DNA from: Planctomycetota bacterium
Lineage (GTDB): Bacteria > Planctomycetota > Phycisphaerae > Phycisphaerales > SM1A02
Reading direction: 5' to 3'
DNA: 35,714 bases
Assembly (NCBI GenBank): GCA_016873255.1
Contig: VGXR01000027.1
Span: 1 to 35,714 of the forward strand
Part shown: one piece after another, positions 24,797 through 32,136 of the stretch
How positions within the stretch are numbered: position 1 is the stretch's first letter
Layout of the letters: each line of letters begins with the position of its first letter
Notes under the pieces: model-generated
What the model was told of the DNA's origin: nothing
Database searches by the model: none
The model's input: only the letters and a program-made list of their open reading frames with translations
Translations under genes and position numbers: made by a program

Positions 24797-27700
24797 GAGG
24801 TCTCGCTCGGCGAGCTTGCGATTGAGCATGAGGGTCCGGACGTCGGGGTCGACGACGGCCTTCGTGGGCTTGAAGTCGCTCTCGATGGTCAGCGCGATGG
24901 TCTCGCCCGCCGAGATGGTGCCACGGGCGCGCGCATCGCGGTACTCGGGGCGCTGGGTCGCGGCGGCGGCGCGTTCCTTGGGCGTTCGGCAGATGGAGGC
25001 CTCGGGCCAGCGTTCCTCGCCGTTGGTGACGGCCACCTCCAGCGGGACGGTCGCTGTGTTGGCGTTGCGCACCGTGATCACCGTTCGCCACGGGTCACCG
25101 TCCTTCGCGGGTGCAGTGACCGTGGCCGACTCGACCTTGAACTCCGGCACCACCACGTCGTAGAACCACTGCTTGGTGAATGCGTCGTAGGCCGCGGCAT
25201 CGGGTGCGTGCGGCCGCAGCGCCTCCACCAGGTCCTGCAGCAGCGGGAAGTCGGGACCGTCCTTGAACGCACCGATGAAGTCCCGCATCGCGGCGTCCAT
25301 GCGCTCCTCGCCCATGTGCTCCATGAGCATCCAGAACACCCATCCGCCCTTGTCATAGGTGACCGTCTGGTCGCCGCTGCGGCTGCCGTCGGTCTCGGTC
25401 ATGGGAAGCTCGTCGTCGGCACTGCGCTGGACGCCGTACTGGAACTCGAGGTTCCGCATGAACGCCATCCGCATGCGCTCGCCGCGGATCTGGCGGATCA
25501 GGCGCGCGGACGAGTAGTGCGCCATGCCCTCGCTGAGGATGTTCCCGCCCGGGTCGATGCCCGGGCGCAGGATGTTGCCGAACCACTGGTGCGCCGCCTC
25601 GTGCGCGGTCACCATGAAGGGCGTGTCCTCCTCCGGCGTCGGCCGTGACATGAAGCCGATCGTCTCGCTGAAGGTGATGTTGGTCGGGAACCCCTGCGCG
25701 TAGGCCGCGAGCCCCGGAAACTCGCTCAGCCGAAGCTCCTTCCACGGGTACGGCCAGAACCACTTCGAGTACCACTCGTGCGCGCCGTCAAGCGCCTCGA
25801 GCATGACCGGCACGTTGAACCCGTGCTCCGGCAGGTGCCAGATGACCGTGGACTTGCCGCGCGACTCCTGCCACCGGCCCGCCACCACGTTCACCGCCAT
25901 CACCGGGTGATCGGTCTCCCATCGCATGGTCCGAACGCCGTCGGCGACGGTGTCCGCGACGCATACGCCCGGCATGTTCGCGCGGTAGTCCTCGGGCACG
26001 CGGATGGTGGCCCTGACGGTGGTGTGGCCGCCGGTGCCGAAGGCGGTCTTGGTGACCTTCTTCCAGTCGTTCGGTCCGACGCGCTTCGGCTCGGGGGTGC
26101 GCTCGGGGTCCACGCCCACGCCGTCCACGTAGCCCATCTCGGGCAGGAACGTCGGCCCGAAGCTCGTGAGCACCGTGCCCGCGGGCAGGATGAACTCACC
26201 CGCCCCGGCCGGGTTCTTGCGCGTTCCCGAGGGCACGCGCACCTCGTAGCCGAAGCCGACGTCCACCTCCGCGCCGGGCGCCAGCGGCGCGTCGGGCGTG
26301 AACACCCAGAGGCCCGCGCTGTCGTCGACCTTGCGCGCGCGGGGGTTTCTCTTCCTGGCCTCGGCCGCGGACTCGCGCGTCCACTCCTGGCCGTCGAAGG
26401 TGAACGTCAGGCCGGTGAACGTCGTGTTCGGCGTCATCGCGAACTGCCGCATGGGCGCATCGGTCATGTTGCGCAGGCCGTACGAGCCCTTCACGCGCAG
26501 GCTGCCGTCCGCGGGCGCCAGGTCCATGTCAAGTTCGATCCGGACGATGGTCGGCTGCGACACGTCCTTCCACGTGTTCGCGTTGCCGACGTAGTACTGC
26601 TTCTCGCGCTCGCGCTCGGGCGAGCCGCCTGGTCCCTCGCGCACCATCACGGCCAGCGTGACGCCGCAGGCGATGGCCGGCGCTGCGAACACGAGCATCC
26701 GCGCGCCGCGCTTCCATGCGCGCGACCACTGCAGGCGCGAGGTGATGCCCTGTGCGTCCGGCGTGCGCCGGCGCCACCACTCGACGGCCGCGTGCAGCAT
26801 GGTGAGGCCAACCAGTGCCCAGAGCACGCGGTTGAGCACCAGCGCGCCGCGGTCCATCTGGAGCGGCCCGAAGTCGGTCCACGTGAGGCCGTCCCACAGG
26901 TACCAGTTGAACACCCAGTTCATGAACCCCTGCCGCACGCACCAGCCCGTCGCGATGAGCGCGCCGAGGCCCGCCGCGTACACGCCGTAGCGGTTCCGGA
27001 ACAGGCTCCACGCAAGCGCGAGGAAGCACATCCATGCGAAGAGCGTCGCGGACATCATCGCGCCCCACGCGAGCATGAACGGCCACGGAGTAGGCGGCAT
27101 GAGGATGCCCGTCTGGACCCACTGCACCGCCAGCGCCACGGTCACCGTCGACCAGACGGCGCCCAGCACCGCAAGCACCACGGTCGCGGTGCAGGCGAGC
27201 ATGCGCCCGAGGAGGAGCGGCGCGAGCGACGTGGGCGTCGCGTTCACGATCGCCGAGATGCGCGAGCGGTCGTCGCGCGCCAGGCTCTCCGTGAAGTAGT
27301 AGAGCACCATCAGCGCCGAGAGCAGGGTGACGGTGTTGTAGGTCTCGCCCGCGAACGCGCCCGCGGAGGTGAGGTTGGGCGTGCCGAACGCGCCCGGCGT
27401 GTACAGCGCGCCGATGCACTGGACGCAGACGAGCGGCACGAACACCCAGAGACCTGGCGAGCGGCGCAGCTCGCGGGCCTCCGCGCGGAATGCATCGGCA
27501 AGCGCGGCCATCGCGCTCACGCGCGACTGCGTCATGCCGAGCGCGGCAAGCGTGACATCCGCGCGCGGGCGTGCCTCGGCCATCCGCTGCTGGGCATCGG
27601 CCTGCGCGATGATTGCCGCGCGGGCCGCGCTCGCCACGGCGAACGGCGCGCGCATCCTGCGCCGCTCGCGGTGCGCCGCGGCCAGGAGCGCGGCGACGGC

Positions 27701-28492
27701 CGCCGCGGCAAGGCCCGCACGCTGCGCGAGCATCAGCCCGTCGAGCGCCAGCGGCTGCGTGTTGTAGAAGGCGGCACCGCGGTCCACCTTGATCCACGTC
27801 TCGTTCATCCAGCGGAACCCGGTGAGGTCGACCGCCTGCAGCGCGCGGTTGCCCCATTGCGGCAGCCACTCCGGGGAGAAGCTCCACAGGAAGAAGACGT
27901 TCGCCAGGAGCAGGGCCACCGGCAGCGCGAACACCAGCACGGCCTGGCGAGTGACCGCGCCGATCGCGAAGCTGATGGCGCCGAGCGAGAGCACCGGCAG
28001 CAGCACGAAGAGCGCCATCGGGCGCACGTAGTTCACGAGCGCGAACGGCCCGCGCATCTTCTCCGGCTCCGCGAGCGGGTAGAGCTCGTAGAAGCCGACC
28101 TGCATGGCGAGGTGGATCCCGACGATGGCCGTGTACACGAGCGCCACGCCGAGCCAGCGTCCCGCGACGTACTGCCCGGGCGTGAGGCCCGTGCTGCCGA
28201 CGATGGGCATGATGCGCAGTGCGTCGTCCTCGCTCGGGGCGTTGCCGAACGCCGTGCACACGAAGAAGACGTAGAAGAGCGCCAGGAGCAGCATGTCGCC
28301 GAACGCGAGGTTGAACTCGCTGTTCAGGAACGCGCGCTCGCCGCCGGCCACGCGGCTGCCGGTGCCGATCTGCACGGCGCCTGCGGCGAAGCCCCAGTTC
28401 AGGAAGAGGAGGATGGCGAGGAAGACCCAGAGCGACGGGCGTCGCCAGGCGGTCTTCAGCTCGAGGAAGGCAAGGGTCAGGATGCGGTGCAT
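24794..28492 (-). CDS. ABC-2 permease fused to M1 metallopeptidase
   Basis: The 1232-residue membrane protein has two ABC-2-type permease halves (about residues 1-270 and 310-620), each with about six helices (first LTLAFLELKTAWRRPSLWVFL; second starts near DAFRAEARELRRSPGLWVFV). A periplasmic M1 peptidase domain follows (about 650-1232). Its zinc site is HEAAH (about 962-966) with the third ligand in LSEGMAHY. There are 19 residues between the second His and that Glu, one more than the usual 18. Before it, the sequence YAQGFPTNITFSE replaces the GAMEN motif of classical aminopeptidases. Fusions of this kind are known in bacteria but their substrate is not. MHRILTLAF at 28492 starts the first helix. 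The ATPase partner is the gene just upstream. Confidence 0.9.
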   Translation of the reverse strand: MHRILTLAFLELKTAWRRPSLWVFLAILLFLNWGFAAGAVQIGTGSRVAGGERAFLNSEFNLAFGDMLLLALFYVFFVCTAFGNAPSEDDALRIMPIVGSTGLTPGQYVAGRWLGVALVYTAIVGIHLAMQVGFYELYPLAEPEKMRGPFALVNYVRPMALFVLLPVLSLGAISFAIGAVTRQAVLVFALPVALLLANVFFLWSFSPEWLPQWGNRALQAVDLTGFRWMNETWIKVDRGAAFYNTQPLALDGLMLAQRAGLAAAAVAALLAAAHRERRRMRAPFAVASAARAAIIAQADAQQRMAEARPRADVTLAALGMTQSRVSAMAALADAFRAEARELRRSPGLWVFVPLVCVQCIGALYTPGAFGTPNLTSAGAFAGETYNTVTLLSALMVLYYFTESLARDDRSRISAIVNATPTSLAPLLLGRMLACTATVVLAVLGAVWSTVTVALAVQWVQTGILMPPTPWPFMLAWGAMMSATLFAWMCFLALAWSLFRNRYGVYAAGLGALIATGWCVRQGFMNWVFNWYLWDGLTWTDFGPLQMDRGALVLNRVLWALVGLTMLHAAVEWWRRRTPDAQGITSRLQWSRAWKRGARMLVFAAPAIACGVTLAVMVREGPGGSPEREREKQYYVGNANTWKDVSQPTIVRIELDMDLAPADGSLRVKGSYGLRNMTDAPMRQFAMTPNTTFTGLTFTFDGQEWTRESAAEARKRNPRARKVDDSAGLWVFTPDAPLAPGAEVDVGFGYEVRVPSGTRKNPAGAGEFILPAGTVLTSFGPTFLPEMGYVDGVGVDPERTPEPKRVGPNDWKKVTKTAFGTGGHTTVRATIRVPEDYRANMPGVCVADTVADGVRTMRWETDHPVMAVNVVAGRWQESRGKSTVIWHLPEHGFNVPVMLEALDGAHEWYSKWFWPYPWKELRLSEFPGLAAYAQGFPTNITFSETIGFMSRPTPEEDTPFMVTAHEAAHQWFGNILRPGIDPGGNILSEGMAHYSSARLIRQIRGERMRMAFMRNLEFQYGVQRSADDELPMTETDGSRSGDQTVTYDKGGWVFWMLMEHMGEERMDAAMRDFIGAFKDGPDFPLLQDLVEALRPHAPDAAAYDAFTKQWFYDVVVPEFKVESATVTAPAKDGDPWRTVITVRNANTATVPLEVAVTNGEERWPEASICRTPKERAAAATQRPEYRDARARGTISAGETIALTIESDFKPTKAVVDPDVRTLMLNRKLAERDL

Positions 28493-28593
28493 CGGCGGTC
28501 GGTCCTGTGTTGGTCGGCGGGGCGGTTGCTTGGGTCGCTGGCGTCGGGCGCGCGGTCCGTCGATCTGCGGGTCTGCGGAACTTCGTGGGCCCT

Positions 28594-29502
28594 TCAGGCC
28601 GCGGCGACCGGGCGCGTCGCATCGGAGGCCCGGCTCTCGTCCATCACCCCGAAGTACACGTCTTCGAGCGTCGGCGGCACGGGAACGAAGCCCGCGGGCT
28701 GCTGCCCGGCCTCGCCCTGGACGCGCGTGCGGAACATCGACCCCTCCACCAGCACGGCCTGCGTGACGCGGTGGGAGGCGCGGATCCGCTCGAGCGCCGC
28801 CGGTTCGACGATCCCCTCGAAGACGCGGCCGTCGAGGCGCCGGCGCGCGTCGCTCGTGCCGCCGCTCGTGACGCATCGGCCGCCGCGGATCACGGCGAAG
28901 CGCGGGCAGAGCGTGGCGATGTCCTCGACGATGTGCGTCGAGAGCAGCACGATGCGGTCGCGGCCGAGCTCGGCGAGGATGCGGTAGAAGCGCTGGCGCT
29001 CCTCGGGGTCGAGGCCGGCGGTCGGCTCGTCCACGATGACGAGCCGCGGATTGCCGGCGATGGCCTGCGCGATGCCGAGGCGCTGGCGCATGCCGCCCGA
29101 GTAGGTGCGCACCTTGCGCCTGGCCGCGTGCGCGAGGTTGACGCGGTCGAGCAGCTCCTCGACCAGCCTCTTGCGGCCCTGCGGCGCATCCACGCCCTTG
29201 AGCCGCAGCAGGAAGTCGAGCATCTGCGCGCCGCTCAGCGACGGGTAGAAGCCGAAGTCCTGCGGCAGGTAGCCGAGGCGGCCCCACACCGCGCGAGGGT
29301 CGGTCACGATGTCCGTGCCGTCGAGCGTGACCGTTCCGCCGGTCGGCTCGAGCAGCCCGGCGAGGATGTTCATGAGCGTGCTCTTGCCGGCGCCGTTCGG
29401 GCCGAGCAGCCCGAAGAGCCCCTCGGGGATGTCAAGCGAGACGCCCTTCAGCGCGGCGACGGGACCGGGGTAGATCTTGACGAGGTCGTTGATGCGAAGC
29501 AT
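28594..29502 (-). CDS. ABC transporter ATP-binding protein
   Basis: The 302-residue ATPase should energise the permease/peptidase fusion encoded next. It has Walker A GPNGAGKST near residue 36, the Q-loop LGYLPQDFGFYPSLS, the signature TYSGGMRQR, Walker B LVIVDEPTAGLD and the switch histidine in STHIVED. The roughly 80-residue C-terminal extension (ending SRASDATRPVAAA) is typical of ABC-2 export ATPases. The ATG at 29502 lies 4 bp outside palindromic element copy 4. The AGGAG at the end of that element, about 11 nt before the ATG, is the best ribosome binding site. The permease/peptidase gene follows after 101 bp in which I see nothing notable. Confidence 0.95.
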   Translation of the reverse strand: MLRINDLVKIYPGPVAALKGVSLDIPEGLFGLLGPNGAGKSTLMNILAGLLEPTGGTVTLDGTDIVTDPRAVWGRLGYLPQDFGFYPSLSGAQMLDFLLRLKGVDAPQGRKRLVEELLDRVNLAHAARRKVRTYSGGMRQRLGIAQAIAGNPRLVIVDEPTAGLDPEERQRFYRILAELGRDRIVLLSTHIVEDIATLCPRFAVIRGGRCVTSGGTSDARRRLDGRVFEGIVEPAALERIRASHRVTQAVLVEGSMFRTRVQGEAGQQPAGFVPVPPTLEDVYFGVMDESRASDATRPVAAA

Positions 29503-29506
29503 GCCT

Positions 29507-29606
29507 ACATTCGCTCCTGGTTACATTGGCACCAATTGTTTTCTCTGGAGATGTCCGTCGTTCCGTGGAGATGGAAACTGGTGCCAAACGAACCAGGAAC
29601 GGATTT
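29507..29606. repeat. Palindromic element, copy 4 (inside a gene cluster)
   Basis: The left arm TTCGCTCCTGGTTACATTGGCACC pairs imperfectly with the right arm GGTGCCAAACGAACCAGGAACGGATTT; the centre differs from copies 1 and 3. Unlike the other copies it lies between two genes of the same direction. Its right end abuts the TGA stop of the HAAS/sensor gene (29606-29608). Its left end carries the AGGAG that precedes the ABC ATPase start. Confidence 0.85.
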
Positions 29607-30685
29607 CAGCCGCGTGGCGGCACGGTGGCCCGCGGGCGTGCCACCTGGATCGCCTGCACCACGTTGCCGTACACCCAGCCGAGGCCACGCATGAGCCAGA
29701 GGCCCGCGGTGGCCACGGCAACGCCGACCGCGAAGGAAAGGACGATGAGGGAAGGCGGCAGCCGCACGACTCCGTCCGCGTCCGGCGTCAGCTCGCGGCC
29801 GAGGTAGGAGACGGTCACGTCGTCCGCGTCGTCCAGGTCGAGGTGCAGGGCGTGGACTCCCAGCACCTCGAGGAGCGGCACGCCGATGAGCACGGCGCTT
29901 GCCGCTGCCACGGTGACGGTCACCGCAAAGAGCACGACGGCGACCGGGAAGTTGCCCAGCAGGTAGCCGAGCGACAGCCAGCTCCGCACGTCCTTCAGCC
30001 AGCACCAGATGCGCTGCCAGAAGCCGACGGTGTCCGCGCCCTCGACGGGCTGCACGCGCCTCGGCATGCGCACGCCGAGGAAGACCTCGACCACCTTGCC
30101 CTCGAAGAGGCACAGTGCCCGCGCGCTCCCGAGCAGGAAGATGAAGAGCGGCACGCCGACGATCACGGTCGCCAGGCCGATCGACAGCGACCCGATCACG
30201 ATGGCCCACACGAAGTAGGCGACAGACAGCGCAAATCCGACCGCGCCGAAGTAGACGAGCGCACCCCACGCCCTCGCATCCGCCCAGATGCCGAGCACCG
30301 GGATGTCGCGGACGCGCCAGGGCGCAGGCACGGCCGGGGCCGCCTCGACGCCCCCTGGCACGCTCGAACGGTGGCTGCCCGAACCAGTGCCGGCGAGCGC
30401 CGTGCCGGGCTCGCCGCGCCACGCGGAGGCAGACACCGGGCGCCCGCTCGCTGCCGACGCGCCCTCGGCCGCCAGGTACGCCGTCGCGATCTCCGCGGGC
30501 CTTCCGTACTCCGCGATCGCCCGCTCCGCGTCGACGCCTGCCCGTACCGCCGCGCGGAGGTGGCCCTCGGCGTCGAGGAGCGCATCGTGGCGGAGCGCGG
30601 GATCGGCGCGCTCAAGCTCCAGCTCCAGTTGCAGCAGGTAGGCGCGGATCGGGCCGGGGATGACGGGCGGTTCAGCGGATGCCAT
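29606..30685 (-). CDS. HAAS-type membrane protein with putative sensor domain
   Basis: The 359-residue protein begins with a helical HAAS/DUF1700-like domain (about residues 10-75; IRAYLLQLELELERADPALRHD, then AIAEYGRPAEIATAYL). A low-complexity linker leads to a membrane region with two pairs of helices (about 145-195 and 250-290) and a final helix near 320-340. The pattern, with LGYLLGNFPVAVVLFAVTVT, recalls the 'putative sensor' domain often encoded beside PadR-like regulators. It probably senses or relays membrane state, but the ligand is unknown. Its start overlaps the padR-type gene by 14 bp, so the two are coupled. Its stop abuts palindromic element copy 4. Confidence 0.78.
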   Translation of the reverse strand: MASAEPPVIPGPIRAYLLQLELELERADPALRHDALLDAEGHLRAAVRAGVDAERAIAEYGRPAEIATAYLAAEGASAASGRPVSASAWRGEPGTALAGTGSGSHRSSVPGGVEAAPAVPAPWRVRDIPVLGIWADARAWGALVYFGAVGFALSVAYFVWAIVIGSLSIGLATVIVGVPLFIFLLGSARALCLFEGKVVEVFLGVRMPRRVQPVEGADTVGFWQRIWCWLKDVRSWLSLGYLLGNFPVAVVLFAVTVTVAAASAVLIGVPLLEVLGVHALHLDLDDADDVTVSYLGRELTPDADGVVRLPPSLIVLSFAVGVAVATAGLWLMRGLGWVYGNVVQAIQVARPRATVPPRG

Positions 30686-31037
30686 CGATGCCTCCGAGCG
30701 TTCGGTTCACCCACTTGCTGGTGGTGCGCCACGTCTCGCACCAGGCGGCGAGCACCCGCCGTCCCTCGGCGGTGAGCGTGAAGCACTTGCGCGCCGGGCC
30801 CTCGTTGGAGGGAACCAGCGTGCTGCGGACCAGGCCGTCCGATTCCATCGACCGCAGCATCGGGTAGAGCGTTCCTTGCTTGAACGAAAGGCCTTCCGGC
30901 GCCTGCTCCGCCAGCTGCCGCGCGATCTCGTACCCGTGGATCGGCTCGTCCGCGCGCGCGATCGTCGCCAGCACCACGAGCCACGCGGTGCCGACGCTTA
31001 GGTCGCGCTGGAGCCTGTCGCCGGGGTCGGTCGGCAT
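30672..31037 (-). CDS. PadR-family transcriptional regulator
   Basis: The 121-residue winged-helix protein has the PadR pattern IHGYEIARQLAEQA, then LSFKQGTLYPMLRSMESDGLV as the recognition helix and wing, and a C-terminal dimerisation helix (TAEGRRVLAAWCETW). PadR proteins usually repress their own operon and release DNA on binding a ligand. Here it heads a cluster with the HAAS/sensor protein and the ABC/M1 export module, so it is the likely regulator of all four genes. MPTDPGDRLQ at 31037 is the start because the promoter -10 is only 6 bp upstream of it. The frame is open further upstream, but those codons would precede the promoter. Confidence 0.9.
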   Translation of the reverse strand: MPTDPGDRLQRDLSVGTAWLVVLATIARADEPIHGYEIARQLAEQAPEGLSFKQGTLYPMLRSMESDGLVRSTLVPSNEGPARKCFTLTAEGRRVLAAWCETWRTTSKWVNRTLGGIDGIR

Positions 31038-31039
31038 GA

Positions 31040-31072
31040 CGGTACTGTACGACGCACAATACTGGTTGTCAA
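31040..31072 (-). promoter_or_regulatory. PadR promoter and overlapping operator palindrome
   Basis: On the minus strand TTGACA (31072-31067) and TACAGT (31049-31044) are 17 bp apart, a strong sigma-70 type match. Only 6 bp separate the -10 from the ATG at 31037, so the transcript would start at or within a base or two of the start codon. A 25-bp imperfect palindrome (31040-31064, 9 of 12 arm positions matching, centre A at 31052) covers the -10 and the spacer and is a likely PadR site. Confidence 0.7.
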
Positions 31073-31110
31073 GTAGCACTGGTCCCGTGCGCCGCACGTA
31101 CCATCCGCGC

Positions 31111-32103
31111 ATGAGCGAAACCCACGCCCACGGCAGCCAGGCAGGCGCGTCCGCCCCCATCGCGCTCGACGGGAGATTCACCGAGCGCCTCTTCTCCCCC
31201 ATCTCCGGCTGGGTGATGCTGCCCATGACCCTCGCGCTCCTGGGCGTGTTCGTGTTCGGCGTCATCTCCACCATCCGGCAGCATGAGCCCGCGCCGCTGG
31301 TCGTCGGTCTGCCCTGTCTCCTGCTTGCCTTTCTCTCGGTCTTCGGCTTCTTCGTGGTCAGCCCCAACGACAGCCGTGCGCTGGTGCTCTTCGGCCACTA
31401 CCGGGGCACGGTGCGCGCCATCGGGCTGCACTGGACCAACCCCTTCACCATCAAGCGGCGCGTCACGCTGCGCGTCCGCACCTTCGAGACTGGCTCGCAG
31501 CTCACCGCGGCGCTGAAGGACCCCATGGGCAAGGTGCTGCAGGAAGGCACGCGCAGCCGCCACCCGCTGAAGGTGAACGACCTCGACGGCAATCCGATCG
31601 AGGTGGCCGCGGTGGTGGTGTGGCGCGTCGTGGACACCGCCGAGGCGCTCTTCGCGGTGGACGAGTACGAGAAGTACGTCGAGATCCAGAGCGAGGCCGC
31701 GCTGCGCAACCTCGCCAGCAAGTACCACTACGACTCGCCCGAGCCGGGCGGCGTCAGCCTGCGCGGCAGCACCGACCTGGTGGGCCAGCGCCTGAAGGAC
31801 GAGCTCGACGGCCGCCTGCGCGGCGCCGGCGTGGAGGTGCTCGAGAGCCGCATCTCCAGCCTCAGCTACGCCCCCGAGATCGCCGCCGCCATGCTGCAGC
31901 GCCAGCAGGCGAGCGCGGTGGTGGCCGCGCGGCAGAAGATCGTGGAGGGCGCGGTCGGCATGGTGGAGCTTGCCATGGAGCAGATCCACGCCAAGCGCCT
32001 CGCCGAGTTCACGCCCGAGCAGAAGGCCGCCATGGTCACCAACCTGCTCGTGGTGCTCGTGAGCGAGCGCGGCGCGCAGCCGACGGTGCAGACCGGGCAG
32101 TGA
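31111..32103 (+). CDS. SPFH/Band 7 (stomatin-like) membrane protein
   Basis: The 330-residue protein has a short polar leader, two hydrophobic helices (about residues 33-55 and 60-84) and then an SPFH domain at about 90-260. Its blocks are NDSRALVLFGHYRGTV, LHWTNPF, RVRTFETGSQ, DLDGNPIEVAAVVVWRV and YEKYVEIQSEAALRNLASKY. A helical tail follows (APEIAAAMLQRQQASAVVAAR), as in stomatins and flotillins. Such proteins oligomerise at membranes and organise or protect partner proteins. The ATG at 31111 places the helices near the N-terminus. It is divergent from the PadR module across 73 bp holding that module's promoter, and is followed 33 bp later by the GT39 gene. Confidence 0.9.
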   Translation: MSETHAHGSQAGASAPIALDGRFTERLFSPISGWVMLPMTLALLGVFVFGVISTIRQHEPAPLVVGLPCLLLAFLSVFGFFVVSPNDSRALVLFGHYRGTVRAIGLHWTNPFTIKRRVTLRVRTFETGSQLTAALKDPMGKVLQEGTRSRHPLKVNDLDGNPIEVAAVVVWRVVDTAEALFAVDEYEKYVEIQSEAALRNLASKYHYDSPEPGGVSLRGSTDLVGQRLKDELDGRLRGAGVEVLESRISSLSYAPEIAAAMLQRQQASAVVAARQKIVEGAVGMVELAMEQIHAKRLAEFTPEQKAAMVTNLLVVLVSERGAQPTVQTGQ

Positions 32104-32136
32104 GCGCGCGGCCGCACGTCAGGGTGTAATGCCCGG

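Noticed and set aside
25778-28987. Plus-strand open frame of about 1070 codons opposite the permease/M1 gene
   Set aside because: It is antisense to clear motifs (HEAAH, membrane helices, ABC-2 blocks), and its own translation is His/Arg-rich without recognisable domains.
15103-29606. Repeats considered as a CRISPR array or insertion sequences
   Set aside because: The four copies are kilobases apart, palindromic, of variable centre, and carry no transposase frame or spacer pattern.
15103-29606. Recurring short peptides such as VPNEPGTDF or KSVPGSFGT in several reading frames
   Set aside because: They are translations of the palindromic element arms where open frames run through them, not a conserved protein motif. 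The exception is the KSVPG end of the adenosyltransferase, which is real but element-derived.
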